From an uncultured Gellertiella sp. (GTDB lineage Bacteria; Pseudomonadota; Alphaproteobacteria; Rhizobiales; Rhizobiaceae): a stretch of DNA of 64,000 nucleotides. The stretch lies in the NCBI RefSeq assembly GCF_963457605.1, contig NZ_OY735138.1, positions 92,249 through 156,248 on the forward strand. The letters are read 5' to 3'. The notes under the pieces are model-generated. The model was not told the origin of the DNA, did no database searches, and worked only from the letters and a program-made list of their open reading frames with translations. Within the stretch, counting starts at the first letter, position 1, and each line of letters opens with the position of its first letter. Below are positions 54,258 through 64,000 of this stretch, piece after piece. The position numbers were made by a program, and so were the translations under genes.

Positions 54258-55967
54258 ATGACCCTTGTCGGATGGCTGCAGATAGCCCTCCTTTTCGGGC
54301 TGGCGCTTGTTACCATCAAGCCGCTTGGCCTTTACATGGCTCGTCTTTTCGAAGGCGAACGCACCTTCCTCTCTCCCGTGCTCCGTCCTGTCGAGCGCAG
54401 CCTTTATGCCATTGCCGGCGTCAGGCCTGACAGGGAACAGGGCTGGCTGGCCTATGTGCTGTCCATGCTCGCCTTCAACCTGGCGGGTTTCCTGATTCTC
54501 TACGCCCTCCTTCGCCTGCAGGGCGTCCTGCCGTTCAACCCGCAGGGCTTCGGCGCGGTCGCTCCGGATCTGGCCTTCAACACGGCGGTGAGCTTCGTCA
54601 CCAATACCAACTGGCAGGCCTATGGCGGGGAAACCACCATGAGCCATTTCAGCCAGATGGCGGGACTGACTGTGCAGAACTTTCTCTCCGCCGCCTCCGG
54701 CATGGCCATGGCCATCGCCTTCACCCGCGCCTTTGCCCGTGGCTCTGCAACCACGCTCGGGAATTTCTGGGTCGACATGACCCGCGCCACGCTTTACGTG
54801 CTCCTGCCCCTCGCCGTAAGCGTGGCCCTTGTCTTCATCGCCATGGGCCTGCCGCAGACGCTCGACGCCTCCGTCGCCGTCACCACGCTCGAAGGCGCGC
54901 GGCAGACGCTGGCAATGGGGCCCATCGCCAGCCAGGAAGCGATCAAGCAGCTCGGCACCAATGGCGGGGGTTTCCTGAACGCCAATGCCGCGCATCCCTT
55001 CGAAAACCCGAATGCCTGGGCAAACTACGTGAATATCCTGTCGATGCTCGGCATCACGACGGCGCTGCTCTACACTTTCGGCCAGATGGTGGGCGACCGC
55101 AGGCAGGGCTGGGCTTTCGTTGCAACCATCATGCTGTTTCTCGTGGTCGGCACGGGCATCATCTATGATGCCGAAATGGCCGGCAATCCGGTCCATGCCG
55201 CGCTCGGGCTCGATCCCGCGCTCGGCAACATGGAAGGCAAGGAAGTCCGCTTCGGCCAGGCCATGACCGCCGCCTATGCTGCGGTCACCACCGGGATTTC
55301 CAATGGTGGCGTCAACGGCATGCATGGCTCGTTTACCGGGCTTGGCGGGCTGGTTCCGATGTTCTTCATCCAGCTCGGCGAAGTGCTGCCGGGCGGCGTC
55401 GGCTCCGGCCTCTACGGCCTGCTGGTCTTTGCCATCCTCTCGGTCTTCGTCGCCGGCCTGATGGTCGGACGCACGCCGGAACTGCTCGGCAAGAAGATCG
55501 AAAGCCGGGAAATGAAACTGTCCATGCTGGCGGTCCTCATCCTGCCGCTCGCCATCCTCGGCTTCAGCGCCATCTCGGCCATCCTGCCGACGGCACTTGC
55601 CTCGATCAGTTCGGCTGGTCCGCACGGGCTTTCGGAAATCCTCTACGCCTTTACCTCGGCAGCCGGGAACAATGGCTCGGCCTTCGGCGGCCTGTCCGCC
55701 AATACGCCCTGGTACAACACCACACTCGGTATTTCCATGCTGCTCGGCCGTTTCGCCTATGCCGTGCCGGTCATGGCGATTGCCGGCTCGCTGGCGGCAA
55801 AGCCGAAAGTCGCAGTCTCGGCCGGCACTTTCGCGACGAATACGCCGCTCTTCGTCGGCCTCCTTGCCGCCATCATCCTCATCATGGGCGGGCTGCAGTT
55901 CTTCCCCGCCCTCGCACTCGGGCCCATCGTCGAGCATATCCAGATGCTTGCCGGCCAGACCTACTGA
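54258..55967 (+). CDS. kdpA: KdpA, potassium-binding channel subunit
   Basis: A 569-residue membrane protein with about ten helices, forming the K+ filter of the KdpFABC ATPase. The four filter-type segments are visible: [43 protein letters not shown] and [11 protein letters not shown]. The Gly equivalent to E. coli Gly232 is in GTNGGGF. CGGAG precedes the ATG. Confidence 0.97.
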   Translation: MTLVGWLQIALLFGLALVTIKPLGLYMARLFEGERTFLSPVLRPVERSLYAIAGVRPDREQGWLAYVLSMLAFNLAGFLILYALLRLQGVLPFNPQGFGAVAPDLAFNTAVSFVTNTNWQAYGGETTMSHFSQMAGLTVQNFLSAASGMAMAIAFTRAFARGSATTLGNFWVDMTRATLYVLLPLAVSVALVFIAMGLPQTLDASVAVTTLEGARQTLAMGPIASQEAIKQLGTNGGGFLNANAAHPFENPNAWANYVNILSMLGITTALLYTFGQMVGDRRQGWAFVATIMLFLVVGTGIIYDAEMAGNPVHAALGLDPALGNMEGKEVRFGQAMTAAYAAVTTGISNGGVNGMHGSFTGLGGLVPMFFIQLGEVLPGGVGSGLYGLLVFAILSVFVAGLMVGRTPELLGKKIESREMKLSMLAVLILPLAILGFSAISAILPTALASISSAGPHGLSEILYAFTSAAGNNGSAFGGLSANTPWYNTTLGISMLLGRFAYAVPVMAIAGSLAAKPKVAVSAGTFATNTPLFVGLLAAIILIMGGLQFFPALALGPIVEHIQMLAGQTY

Positions 55968-55985
55968 TCCCAGGAGGCTCACCCC

Positions 55986-58019
55986 ATGAAACGCCAGTCA
56001 ACCCAGCTTTTCGATCGCGCCATCTTCGTGCCGGCGATCGGCGATGCCGTCCGCAAGCTCGATCCGCGCCAGCTCTATCGCAATCCGGTGATCTTCGTCA
56101 CCGAGGCCGTGGCGGCGCTGACGACGCTCTTCTTCGTCCGGGATCTCGTCACCAATCCCTCCGCCGCGCCCTTCTCCGGCCAGATCGCCGCATGGCTCTG
56201 GTTCACCGTCTTCTTCGCAACCTTTGCGGAATCCGTCGCCGAGGGCCGGGGCAAGGCGCAGGCCGAAAGTCTGCGCCGCGCAAAGACCGATCTCACCGCG
56301 CACCGCGTGCAAGCCGATGGCAGCGGCCTGTCCGAAGCCGTCAGCGCCTCAAGCCTGAAGGTCGGCGATATCGTGATCGTCGAGGCGGGGGACCTGATCC
56401 CCGGTGACGGCGAGGTGATCGAGGGCATCGCCACGGTCAATGAAAGTGCCATCACGGGCGAGTCCGCGCCCGTGATCCGCGAGGCGGGCGGTGACCGTTC
56501 CGCAGTCACCGGCGGCACGCAGGTGCTGTCGGATGCAATCAGGGTCAGGATCACCGTGCCGCCGGGCGGTACCTTCCTCGACCGCATGATCGCGCTTATC
56601 GAAGGCGCGGAACGCCAGCGCACGCCGAACGAGATCGCGCTGTCGATCCTGCTTTCCGGCCTGACCCTCATCTTCCTCATCGCGGTCGTGACGCTGGGCG
56701 GACTTGCCGTCTATTCCGGCACCATCCTGTCGGTCACCGTGCTCTCGGCCCTTCTCGTCACGCTGATTCCGACAACAATCGGCGGCCTGCTGTCCGCAAT
56801 CGGCATAGCCGGCATGGATCGCCTCGTGCGCTTCAACGTCATCGCCATTTCCGGTCGCGCCGTCGAAGCCGCCGGCGACGTCGATACACTCCTTCTTGAC
56901 AAGACCGGCACCATTACCTTCGGCAACCGCATGGCAAGCGAATTCCTGCCTGTCGCCGGCGTCACCGCCGGGGATCTGGCCGAAGCCGCGCTTCTGGCGA
57001 GCCTTGCCGACGAAACACCGGAAGGCCGCTCCATCGTGGCGCTCGCCCGCAGCGACTTCGGCCTCACCGAACCGGGCGCACCGGATGTGGTCGTGCCCTT
57101 CACCGCTGAAACCCGCATTTCGGGCGTCGACATCGGCAGCCGGAACCTGCGCAAGGGCGCCGTCGATTCCATCCTGCGTTTTGCCGGTCTTCAACCGGCC
57201 GGGGCACCGCACGGCTTCCGCGAAAGCGTGGAGAAGATCGCCCGCAGCGGCGGCACGCCTCTGGCCGTCGCCGATGGCCACCGGATCCTCGGGATCGTTC
57301 ACCTGAAGGATGTGGTGAAGCCCGGCATCAAGGACCGTTTCGCCGCCATGCGCGCCATGGGCATTCGCACCGTCATGGTGACCGGCGACAATCCGCTGAC
57401 GGCAGCCGCCATTGCGTCCGAGGCCGGCGTGGACGATTTCCTGGCCGAAGCAAAGCCGGAGGACAAGCTCGCCTATATCCGCCAGGAGCAAAAGGGCGGC
57501 AAGCTCATCGCCATGTGCGGCGACGGCACCAATGATGCGCCGGCACTTGCCCAGGCGGATGTTGGCGTCGCCATGCAGACGGGCACCCAGGCCGCCCGCG
57601 AGGCCGCCAATATGGTGGACCTCGACAGTTCACCCACCAAGCTGATCGAGATCGTGGAGATTGGCAAGCAGCTGCTGATGACGCGCGGCGCGCTCACCAC
57701 CTTCTCGATTGCCAATGATGTGGCGAAATATTTCGCCATCATACCGGCGCTGTTCATCGCGGCCTATCCGGGCCTCAACGCGCTTAACATCATGGGGCTC
57801 GGCTCACCGCGCTCGGCGATCCTTTCCGCCGTCATCTTCAACGCGCTGATCATCATCGGCCTGATCCCGCTGGCCTTGAAGGGCGTCCGTTACCGCCCGG
57901 TCGGTGCGGCGGCGCTGCTTCGCCGCAACCTCGCCGTCTATGGCCTCGGCGGCCTGATCCTGCCCTTTGCCTGCATCAAGATCGTCGATCTCGTCGTCAA
58001 CAGCCTTCACCTGGTGTAA
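55986..58019 (+). CDS. kdpB: KdpB, P-type ATPase catalytic subunit
   Basis: A 677-residue P-type ATPase. The phosphorylated Asp is in [18 protein letters not shown] ([13 protein letters not shown]) is the actuator motif; [20 protein letters not shown] is the hinge motif. It hydrolyses ATP to drive K+ uptake through KdpA. AGGAGG lies before the ATG. kdpC starts 2 bp after its stop. Confidence 0.97.
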   Translation: MKRQSTQLFDRAIFVPAIGDAVRKLDPRQLYRNPVIFVTEAVAALTTLFFVRDLVTNPSAAPFSGQIAAWLWFTVFFATFAESVAEGRGKAQAESLRRAKTDLTAHRVQADGSGLSEAVSASSLKVGDIVIVEAGDLIPGDGEVIEGIATVNESAITGESAPVIREAGGDRSAVTGGTQVLSDAIRVRITVPPGGTFLDRMIALIEGAERQRTPNEIALSILLSGLTLIFLIAVVTLGGLAVYSGTILSVTVLSALLVTLIPTTIGGLLSAIGIAGMDRLVRFNVIAISGRAVEAAGDVDTLLLDKTGTITFGNRMASEFLPVAGVTAGDLAEAALLASLADETPEGRSIVALARSDFGLTEPGAPDVVVPFTAETRISGVDIGSRNLRKGAVDSILRFAGLQPAGAPHGFRESVEKIARSGGTPLAVADGHRILGIVHLKDVVKPGIKDRFAAMRAMGIRTVMVTGDNPLTAAAIASEAGVDDFLAEAKPEDKLAYIRQEQKGGKLIAMCGDGTNDAPALAQADVGVAMQTGTQAAREAANMVDLDSSPTKLIEIVEIGKQLLMTRGALTTFSIANDVAKYFAIIPALFIAAYPGLNALNIMGLGSPRSAILSAVIFNALIIIGLIPLALKGVRYRPVGAAALLRRNLAVYGLGGLILPFACIKIVDLVVNSLHLV

Positions 58020-58021
58020 TC

Positions 58022-58597
58022 ATGCTGAACCAATTGAGACCCGCCCTTTCCATGATCGTCCTCTTCACCGCATTGCTCGGCCTCGGCTATCCGCTGGCAC
58101 TGACCGGCATTGCCGGCGCAATCATGCCCGCCAGGGCCGGGGGCAGCCTCGTGACGGCAAACGGCAAGCCGGTCGGCTCGCAGCTCATCGGCCAGGCCTT
58201 TTCCAGTCCAGGTTATTTCCATGGCCGCCCCTCGGCGACCGGCGGCATGGCCTATAATGCCGCAGCGTCGGGCGGCACCAATCTCGGTCCCACCTCCGCA
58301 AAACTCCGCGACATGGTGGCTGCCGAACTCGGCAAGCTGACGCGGGAGGGCGCAAGCCTTCCCCTGCCAGCCGATGCGGTCACATCCTCGGGTTCCGGCC
58401 TCGATCCGGATATCTCGCCGGTCTTCGCGAAACTGCAGATCGCCCGCATCGCCGGGGCCCGGCAGATGTCCGCACCGCAGCTCGCGGCACTGGTGGAGGC
58501 CAGCACGGATACCCGTGCTCTCGGGTTCATCGGCGAACCGCGCGTCAACGTGCTGAAGCTCAATTTGGCGCTCGATAAAGTCGGCAGGCAGAAGTAG
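58022..58597 (+). CDS. kdpC: KdpC, potassium pump accessory subunit
   Basis: A 191-residue protein with one N-terminal helix (ALSMIVLFTALLGLGYPLAL) and a periplasmic domain: GSQLIGQAFSSPGYFHGRPSA, AASGGTNLGPTSAKL and SGSGLDPDISPVFAKLQIAR. These are the KdpC signatures. It stabilises ATP binding in the complex. Confidence 0.96.
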   Translation: MLNQLRPALSMIVLFTALLGLGYPLALTGIAGAIMPARAGGSLVTANGKPVGSQLIGQAFSSPGYFHGRPSATGGMAYNAAASGGTNLGPTSAKLRDMVAAELGKLTREGASLPLPADAVTSSGSGLDPDISPVFAKLQIARIAGARQMSAPQLAALVEASTDTRALGFIGEPRVNVLKLNLALDKVGRQK

Positions 58598-58606
58598 AAG
58601 GTGGCG

Positions 58607-61303
58607 ATGTCAGACGCTCCGGGACACAGCAGGCCAGATCCAGACGCGTTGCTCTCGCTGGCGAAGCGGGAGCAACGCGGACGCCTGACCGTGTTTCTCG
58701 GAGCCGCTCCGGGCGTCGGCAAGACCTTCGCCATGCTTTCGCGCGCCAGGCGGCTGAAGACGGAAGGCTTCGATATCGCCATCGGCCTCGTCGAAACCCA
58801 TGGGCGGGCCGAAACGGCGGAATTGCTGGCCGGGCTCGAAATCCTGCCCCGCCGGATGATCGATTACCGGGGCAAATTGATCGAGGAATTCGATCTCGAT
58901 GCCGCACTTGTTCGCCGGCCCGCAATCCTGATCGTGGATGAACTTGCCCACAGCAACCCGCCCGACTGCCGCCATCCGAAGCGCTACCAGGATGTCGAGG
59001 AACTGCTTGAGGCAGGCATCAATGTCTGGACCGCGATCAATGTCCAGCATTTCGAAAGCCTGTCTGACCTCGTCTCGCAGATCACCGGCATCGCCGTTCG
59101 CGAGACCGTCCCGGACCGGGTGATCAACGAGGCCGACAATATCGTGCTGATCGACCTGCCGCCGGACGAGCTGATCGAACGGCTGAAGCAGGGAAAGGTC
59201 TATGTGCCGGAGAATGCCAAGAGAGCGATGGAGAAATTCTTTCGCCCCGGCAATCTGGCGGCGCTCAGGGAAATTGCGTTGAGACGCACGGCTGATCGTG
59301 TCGACGATCAGATGGTCGACTATCTCAGGCAGAATGCGATCGGCCAGACCTGGGCGACGGCTGAACGCCTGATCGTCTGCATTGCGGCGGACGCTGTCGC
59401 GCTTTCGGTCGTGCGTGCGGCAAGCCGGCTGGCGGTCAGCCTCAATGCCCGCTGGACGGTGGTGCATGCCGAGCGACCTGACCGGCCTGTCGAGGGGGAT
59501 GCCCTCGCGCTCGTCGATGAAGCCATGGATCTGGCGACCCGGCTCGGTGCCGAGACCCGGAGGCTGATTGCGCCGGACTATGTGGATGCATTGCTCAAGC
59601 TGGCACGCAACGAACATGCAACCCAGATCGTCATCGGCATTTCGAGGCGCAACGCCTTTTCGCGCATCGTCAGGCCTGCGCTTGCGGCGAGCCTGATCAG
59701 GCGGGCGGAAGGCCTGTCCATCCATCTCGTGACAGCGCAGCCGCGGCCGCATGAACAACGACGGGACAGTCCGGCCAGGCAGGCAAGACGGCTGCCCGGA
59801 CGGGTTCAGGATCTCGGCATCCCGGTCGCAAGCACCAGCGCGGCAACATTGCTCGGGCTGGTGCTGAACAGCCTCCTGCCGCTGCCGAATGTCTCGCTGC
59901 TCTACCTTCTCGCCGTGGTGATGGCCGCCATTCGCAATGGCTATCGCGCGGCGATCATCACCGCCATTCTCTCCGCGCTGGCCTATAATTTCTTCTTCAT
60001 CGCCCCCATCGGCACGCTGACCATTGCCGCCCCGCATGAAGTCTTTGCCTTCGTCATCTTCATCATCGCGGCAGTGATCGCCGGTGGCATCGCCTCGCGC
60101 GTTCGCGACCAGGCAAGAAGTGCAGGCGAACGGGCCAGGGTGACGCAATCCCTCTACGAATTTTCCAGCAAGATTTCCGCAACGGCCGACGCGGATGAGG
60201 TCGTCTGGGCGGCTGTCTCGCAGCTGCATGCCATGCTGAGACGCCCGGTCGTCATCCTGATGCCACGGCAGGGCGAACTCTCCGTCCACGCCGCATGGCC
60301 ACCGGATACGGCGGTGGAAGTCATCGATGCCGGCGCGGCGCGCTGGGCTTACGACAGGCGCGAGCCCGCGGGCTCCGGAACCGGAACGCTCCCTTCCAGC
60401 GCCTTCCAGTTCCGGCCACTCGAAACCCCGCAAGGCGTGGTCGGGGTCTGTGGTTACGGTATTGCAGGCGGGGCCCTCTCCAGTTCGGACGAGCGGATCT
60501 TCGGGGCGGTCATCCACCAGGTTGCGGTGGCCATTGACCGCGCCCGGTTGTCAAAGGCCGCCATGGAGCACACGGCCGCGCTCGCCGGGGAACGCTTCCG
60601 TTCGGCGCTTCTTTCGTCAATTTCGCACGACCTGCGCACCCCGCTCGCCACCATCACCGGCGCCATCTCCAGCCTGCGGCAGTTCGGCGGCAGGATGAGT
60701 GCCGAGACGCGCGACGACATGCTGCAGACCATTGATGAGGAAGGCGCGCGCCTTGCCCGCTATGTCTCCAACCTGCTCGACATGACGCGGATCGAGGCGG
60801 GGTCGATAGAACCGTCCCGCGAATGGATTGACCCCGCCGATGTCGTGCGCGAGGCCGCCAGCATGGGCCGGCGGAACCATCCGCAGGCAGATATCGAGAC
60901 CAGCGTTGCGGTGGACATGCCGCTGATCCGGGGCGATGCGGTGCTTCTGCAGCAGGTGCTCTTCAATCTCGTCGACAATGCGGTAAAGCATGGCGGAGAC
61001 GGGCCGATCACCCTTTATGCCCGTCCGGACGGGGACGACATCATGATTTCGGTGACCGATCTCGGCAGGGGCATGCCTGCAAGCGAGCTGCCGAAGGTTT
61101 TCGGGAAATTCTTCCGCGGCGGCGGGCGAAGCGATGGCCGGGTGATTGGCACGGGACTGGGGCTCGCCATTGCAAAGGGATTTGTCGAGGCCATGGGCGG
61201 CACGATTTCCGTCGCAAGCCCGGCCATTCGCAAACGCGGAACTAGGTTCACGATCCGGCTGCCGGTTCCCGAGCAGCCCGATCTTGAAAAGGAAAGCCGA
61301 TGA
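58607..61303 (+). CDS. kdpD: KdpD, sensor histidine kinase for potassium limitation
   Basis: An 898-residue sensor. The KdpD N-terminal domain has Walker A GAAPGVGKTFAML and DELAHSNPPDCRHPKRYQDV; a universal-stress-like domain follows; four membrane helices lie at about residues 405-500; a GAF domain and HisKA (SISHDLRTPLATI, phosphorylated His) and ATPase domains end the protein (NAVKHGGDGPI, GTGLGLAIAKGF). It phosphorylates KdpE when K+ is low or osmolarity is high. AAGG lies before ATG 58607; the GTG at 58601 is less likely. Confidence 0.96.
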   Translation: MSDAPGHSRPDPDALLSLAKREQRGRLTVFLGAAPGVGKTFAMLSRARRLKTEGFDIAIGLVETHGRAETAELLAGLEILPRRMIDYRGKLIEEFDLDAALVRRPAILIVDELAHSNPPDCRHPKRYQDVEELLEAGINVWTAINVQHFESLSDLVSQITGIAVRETVPDRVINEADNIVLIDLPPDELIERLKQGKVYVPENAKRAMEKFFRPGNLAALREIALRRTADRVDDQMVDYLRQNAIGQTWATAERLIVCIAADAVALSVVRAASRLAVSLNARWTVVHAERPDRPVEGDALALVDEAMDLATRLGAETRRLIAPDYVDALLKLARNEHATQIVIGISRRNAFSRIVRPALAASLIRRAEGLSIHLVTAQPRPHEQRRDSPARQARRLPGRVQDLGIPVASTSAATLLGLVLNSLLPLPNVSLLYLLAVVMAAIRNGYRAAIITAILSALAYNFFFIAPIGTLTIAAPHEVFAFVIFIIAAVIAGGIASRVRDQARSAGERARVTQSLYEFSSKISATADADEVVWAAVSQLHAMLRRPVVILMPRQGELSVHAAWPPDTAVEVIDAGAARWAYDRREPAGSGTGTLPSSAFQFRPLETPQGVVGVCGYGIAGGALSSSDERIFGAVIHQVAVAIDRARLSKAAMEHTAALAGERFRSALLSSISHDLRTPLATITGAISSLRQFGGRMSAETRDDMLQTIDEEGARLARYVSNLLDMTRIEAGSIEPSREWIDPADVVREAASMGRRNHPQADIETSVAVDMPLIRGDAVLLQQVLFNLVDNAVKHGGDGPITLYARPDGDDIMISVTDLGRGMPASELPKVFGKFFRGGGRSDGRVIGTGLGLAIAKGFVEAMGGTISVASPAIRKRGTRFTIRLPVPEQPDLEKESR

Positions 61304-61992
61304 GTGCCCACAGAATCCTGATCGTCGACGACGAGCCACAGATCCTGCGTTTCCTGAAGCCGGCGCTCAAAGCGGCCGGCTACGATATCATCGAAGCGAT
61401 GACCGGGGCGGAGGCCTTGTCCAGGGCGTCTACCCAGTCTCCCGACCTGATCATCCTGGATCTCGGTTTGCCCGACATGGACGGCAAGGAGGTGATCACG
61501 CGCCTGCGCGGCTGGTCGGCCATTCCGGTCATCATTCTCTCCGCCCGGGACCGGGAGGCCGAGAAGATCGCCGCGCTGGACCTCGGCGCGGACGATTATG
61601 TCGAAAAGCCCTTCGGCATCGGCGAGTTGACAGCACGCATCCGCACGGGACTTCGCCACAGCAAGATATCAGACGCCAGAAGCGAGATGATTCAGTCAGA
61701 CGGGCTTCTCATCGATCTTGCACACCGGACCGTGATGCGGTCTGACACCCCGGTCCGCCTGACACCCAAGGAATACGACCTGCTTGTTCTTCTCGGTCGC
61801 CATGCCGGGAAGGTCATGACCCACCGGGCGCTCCTGACCTCGGTCTGGGGACCGGCGCATGCAGCAGACCTGCAATATCTCCGCGTCTTCATAGGCCAGC
61901 TCCGGGCGAAGGTGGAAAAGGACCCCGGCACGCCGCGCATCATCCTGACGGAGCCCGGCGTGGGTTACCGGTTCTCGGAGGGCGTCAGCTGA
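61300..61992 (+). CDS. kdpE: KdpE, response regulator (OmpR family)
   Basis: A 230-residue activator. The receiver domain has acidic pocket residues DDE (IVDDEPQ), phosphorylated Asp54 in IILDLGLPDMDG, and Lys in VEKPFG. A winged helix follows (LTPKEYDLLVLLGRHAGKVM, YLRVFIGQLRAKVEKDP, VGYRF). It overlaps kdpD by ATGA and probably activates kdpFABC. Confidence 0.96.
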   Translation: MSAHRILIVDDEPQILRFLKPALKAAGYDIIEAMTGAEALSRASTQSPDLIILDLGLPDMDGKEVITRLRGWSAIPVIILSARDREAEKIAALDLGADDYVEKPFGIGELTARIRTGLRHSKISDARSEMIQSDGLLIDLAHRTVMRSDTPVRLTPKEYDLLVLLGRHAGKVMTHRALLTSVWGPAHAADLQYLRVFIGQLRAKVEKDPGTPRIILTEPGVGYRFSEGVS

Positions 61993-62071
61993 TACCAAAG
62001 ATCTTTGACAGGAACCCATTGGATGGCAGGGAAACGGAGACCGGTCAGGAGAATTCCGCAGGGCGATGCTT

Positions 62072-62195
62072 TAGAGTCTGTCAGGTTCTATCTGAACCTG
62101 ACAGACTCTAAAGCTCCTTGATTTCGTTTGTCTTTTCGGGAAAACCGGATTCCAAACGCAAAACTTCGTTTGCGTGTTTTCCCTGACAAACTCTA
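62072..62195 (-). repeat. Mosaic intergenic element copy 9 (124 bp: core + 21-bp module)
   Basis: Reverse orientation: TA-GAGTCTGTCAGGTTC palindrome, GGGAAAACCGGATTCC, the 21-bp module GCAAAACTTCGTTTGCGTG, and CCCTGACAAACTC-TA. The length is exactly 103 + 21. It sits between convergent kdpE and the TetR gene. Confidence 0.93.
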
Positions 62196-62218
62196 GCGGC
62201 AGCATCAGGCCGGACCTG

Positions 62219-62860
62219 TCATGGTGTCCCGGGCTCGACCAACGCCTCGACAAGCGTTGCCGCCAGCCAATCCTGATACCGGTCGGGCGACCAGCCGCCA
62301 TCGACAACCATCATGCGGTAGACATCGCGGCTTGTATACATCCACATGATGCGCCGGGCATCCCCGACTGCAAGTCCCTGACGGGCCTTGCCTGCCTCGA
62401 AAAGCTTGAAGACCCGGTCTGCCTGCATCTCAAAACGGATACGCTCGAACTCCTGCTCAATCATCCGGAGATCCTCGGAAAATCCGGATGCATGCCGGAT
62501 CAGGCCAAGGTCGTTGCTTTCGCTTTCATAGATGGCGCGCGCCACATGTGCCGTCAATTCCACCAGCCGGACGGGATCGGTGACATCATCGAGCATCTTC
62601 TGCGCGGTCTGGAACGGCCCGCCAAAAAGGCTTTGCTGCATCAGCGCCCGGATGATGCCCTCCTTGGACCTGAAGATCGCGTAGATGGTCGAGGCGGCGA
62701 CGCCAGCCCTTGCCCCGATCCCGGCAATCGTCACCCTGTCGATTCCCTTCGCCCCCATCAGCGCCTTTGCGGCGTCCAGAATACCGTTGCGCGTGCCGGA
62801 TGCGGCGTCGGTCCGCAGCTTCGAGGAATAGCCGCGCGGGCGGGGTGTTGACTTATTCAT
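62219..62860 (-). CDS. TetR-family transcriptional regulator
   Basis: A 213-residue repressor-type protein. The helix-turn-helix is ILDAAKALMGAKGIDRVTIA and GARAGVAASTIYAIFRSKEG; the C-terminal half is an all-helical ligand domain with no recognisable subfamily. It is divergent from the DUF998 gene. The 58-bp gap contains GATAACTATATC (62865-62876), a dyad that could be its operator, so it probably represses that gene. Confidence 0.9.
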   Translation of the reverse strand: MNKSTPRPRGYSSKLRTDAASGTRNGILDAAKALMGAKGIDRVTIAGIGARAGVAASTIYAIFRSKEGIIRALMQQSLFGGPFQTAQKMLDDVTDPVRLVELTAHVARAIYESESNDLGLIRHASGFSEDLRMIEQEFERIRFEMQADRVFKLFEAGKARQGLAVGDARRIMWMYTSRDVYRMMVVDGGWSPDRYQDWLAATLVEALVEPGTP

Positions 62861-62918
62861 TGTAGATAACTATATCCAATTTCGAAAGAGGGCAACAGAT
62901 GTGTTGAAGGAGACCATC

Positions 62919-63602
62919 ATGGACATGTTTTCCAGTCCCGCAGCCATCGGAGAATGGCATGCCCCGGCGGCGGTTGTCGCGCTGATGGCAACGGCGGTGT
63001 CCTGCGCATCGCTGCTCCTGCTCCATATCGTCAGTCCCGAATTCGCGCCATCATGGCGCATGGTCAGTGAATATGCCAATGGGCGCTTTCACTGGATGCT
63101 GACATTGGTCTTCATCAGCTGGGCCATCAGTTCCTTTGCGCTCGCCTGGGCACTTTCGCCGGTCTGGGCCAGCAGCCTGGGCAAGGTCGGGCTGGTCTTC
63201 CTCCTGCTGGGCGGCATCGGCCAGGTGATGGGCGGCCTGTTCGACATCAATCACCAGCTGCATGGACCGGCCGCAATGATCGGCATCCCCTCGCTCTGCG
63301 TCGCCGCTGTCACTCTTACCCTCGCAATGTCCCGCCGGAGCGGCATATCGGCACCGCCGCACTGGTCGGCGCATCTGCCATGGATCAGCTTTGCGCTGAT
63401 GCTCGTCACCCTCGCGATGTTCTTTTCGGCGCTCAAGGCGGCAGGCATCGACGTGGCGACGCAGACCAGGCCACTTGCCGAGCTTCCCTCCGGCGTCACC
63501 GGCCATGTTGGCTGGGCCAACCGGTTGATTTTTGCGACCACCTATCTCTGGACCGTGCTTGCAGCGCTTGCCGTCCTCAATGCAGAGAATGGCACGCCGT
63601 GA
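62919..63602 (+). CDS. DUF998-family integral membrane protein
   Basis: A 227-residue protein with six or so membrane helices: VVALMATAVSCASLLLLHIV, WMLTLVFISWAISSFALAWA, VGLVFLLLGGIGQVMGGLFD, MIGIPSLCVAAVTLTLAM, WISFALMLVTLAMFFSAL and LIFATTYLWTVLAALAVL. The motif SEYANGRFHW and the GGLFD...H segment fit DUF998. Function is unknown; such genes often pair with TetR regulators, as here. GAAGGAG lies 6 nt before ATG 62919; the GTG at 62901 is unlikely. Confidence 0.82.
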   Translation: MDMFSSPAAIGEWHAPAAVVALMATAVSCASLLLLHIVSPEFAPSWRMVSEYANGRFHWMLTLVFISWAISSFALAWALSPVWASSLGKVGLVFLLLGGIGQVMGGLFDINHQLHGPAAMIGIPSLCVAAVTLTLAMSRRSGISAPPHWSAHLPWISFALMLVTLAMFFSALKAAGIDVATQTRPLAELPSGVTGHVGWANRLIFATTYLWTVLAALAVLNAENGTP

Positions 63603-63631
63603 GTTTCGGGGCTTGCATCGACAATGTTGCC

Positions 63632-63823
63632 GCGGGTCACGGTGGAAGGTGGAGCGCCGGTGATTGCGGCATAGTTGCTGGCCCTCAAGCCCCCGGCAAA
63701 CCCGTCAGGGCCTTCAGCCAGCATGCGCAACAGCACTCGCGCCTGTCGCTCGTTCAGCCTGCCGCGCAGCCTGTCCATCAAACGCGTCTTCAAGATCAGA
63801 AACCGAACCAGATCATCTGCCGA
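63632..63823 (-). pseudogene. Fic-family protein, C-terminal winged-helix remnant
   Basis: One minus-strand frame reads FLILKTRLMDRLRGRLNERQ, ARVLLRMLAEGPDGFAGGLR and ASNYAAITGAPPSTVTR, matching the end of Fic/DUF4172-type proteins (LNxRQxxVLxxMLxxGPxGFxGGLxxxxYxxITxAxxxTxTRDL). The Fic catalytic domain (HPFxxGNGR) is absent upstream and the end is also lost after TVTR. Both ends therefore look truncated. 63824-64000 holds no recognisable gene and is AT-rich at the window edge. Confidence 0.65.
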
Positions 63824-64000
63824 TAGATGCCGATATCGGCAATGTCGCGACGCCCGGTGCAGAATGCACAGGGATCGGCGCAAGCATGCGGTGAAAATGG
63901 CAGTATGCATCGTTGCGATATCCCGCAAATTCAATTCTCTCTTCGTAAGAGATGACTATTTCCGAGACAATACAACATATAATTGTGTAAAAATGCATGT

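Noticed and set aside
54207-55982. A 591-codon minus-strand frame opposite kdpA
   Set aside because: Shadow of kdpA; the His/Glu/Arg-rich translation is what reversed membrane-protein codons give.

Overview
The window reads as part of a repABC-type secondary replicon (plasmid or chromid) of an alphaproteobacterium, most likely Rhizobiaceae. The evidence is a complete repABC cassette with a candidate antisense RNA, high-GC coding bias, a WGR protein and tyrosine recombinase beside the replication genes, and many ABC-transport and amino-acid catabolism genes. I see no rRNA or tRNA genes.

Layout. 1-6 kb is the replication and maintenance end: a vapBC toxin-antitoxin pair cut by the window edge, a recombinase, a WGR protein, and repC, repB, repA on the minus strand. 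6-12.3 kb holds a LysR-controlled M24-like hydrolase and zinc deacetylase pair, an HxlR/MAPEG/monooxygenase-like unit, and an orphan PotD-like binding protein. 12.4-23.3 kb is an RTX toxin island bounded by the two end fragments of an ISAs1-like element, with an identical 10-bp direct repeat outside them. Within it the ~2437-codon RTX gene is split by a complete ISAs1-family element, the type I secretion genes are reduced to an HlyD tail, and an HlyC-like acyltransferase remains. 23.4-39.5 kb is an amino-acid/amine catabolic region: a PLP decarboxylase-like protein, two dimethylglycine/sarcosine dehydrogenase-like flavoproteins, a peptide-type binding protein, a GntR regulator, gamma-glutamyltransferase, ornithine cyclodeaminase with Lrp, and DadA-like and DapA-like genes. 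39.7-44 kb is a type II restriction-modification locus (Dcm-type methylase, Vsr, EcoRII-type nuclease) whose nuclease gene is broken by an IS3-family element. 44.4-52.5 kb carries a GntR regulator, an NylB-like serine hydrolase and a complete Dpp-type ABC importer. 53-62 kb has an Fnr-type regulator and a complete kdpFABCDE potassium system. The right edge has a TetR/DUF998 pair and a Fic remnant.

The most unusual signal is a family of intergenic elements scattered across the whole window. Their lengths fall into fixed classes of 103, 124, 139 and 160 bp, built from one core plus optional 21-bp and 36-bp palindromic modules. They have terminal inverted repeats and mostly end in TA, as a TA-targeting MITE would. 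At five genes the TA plus first base of the repeat forms the TAG stop codon. The second strong signal is the RTX island bounded by split IS ends.

Decay is widespread: the RTX toxin, the hlyD gene, the restriction nuclease, a YefM/YoeB module and a Fic gene are all broken.
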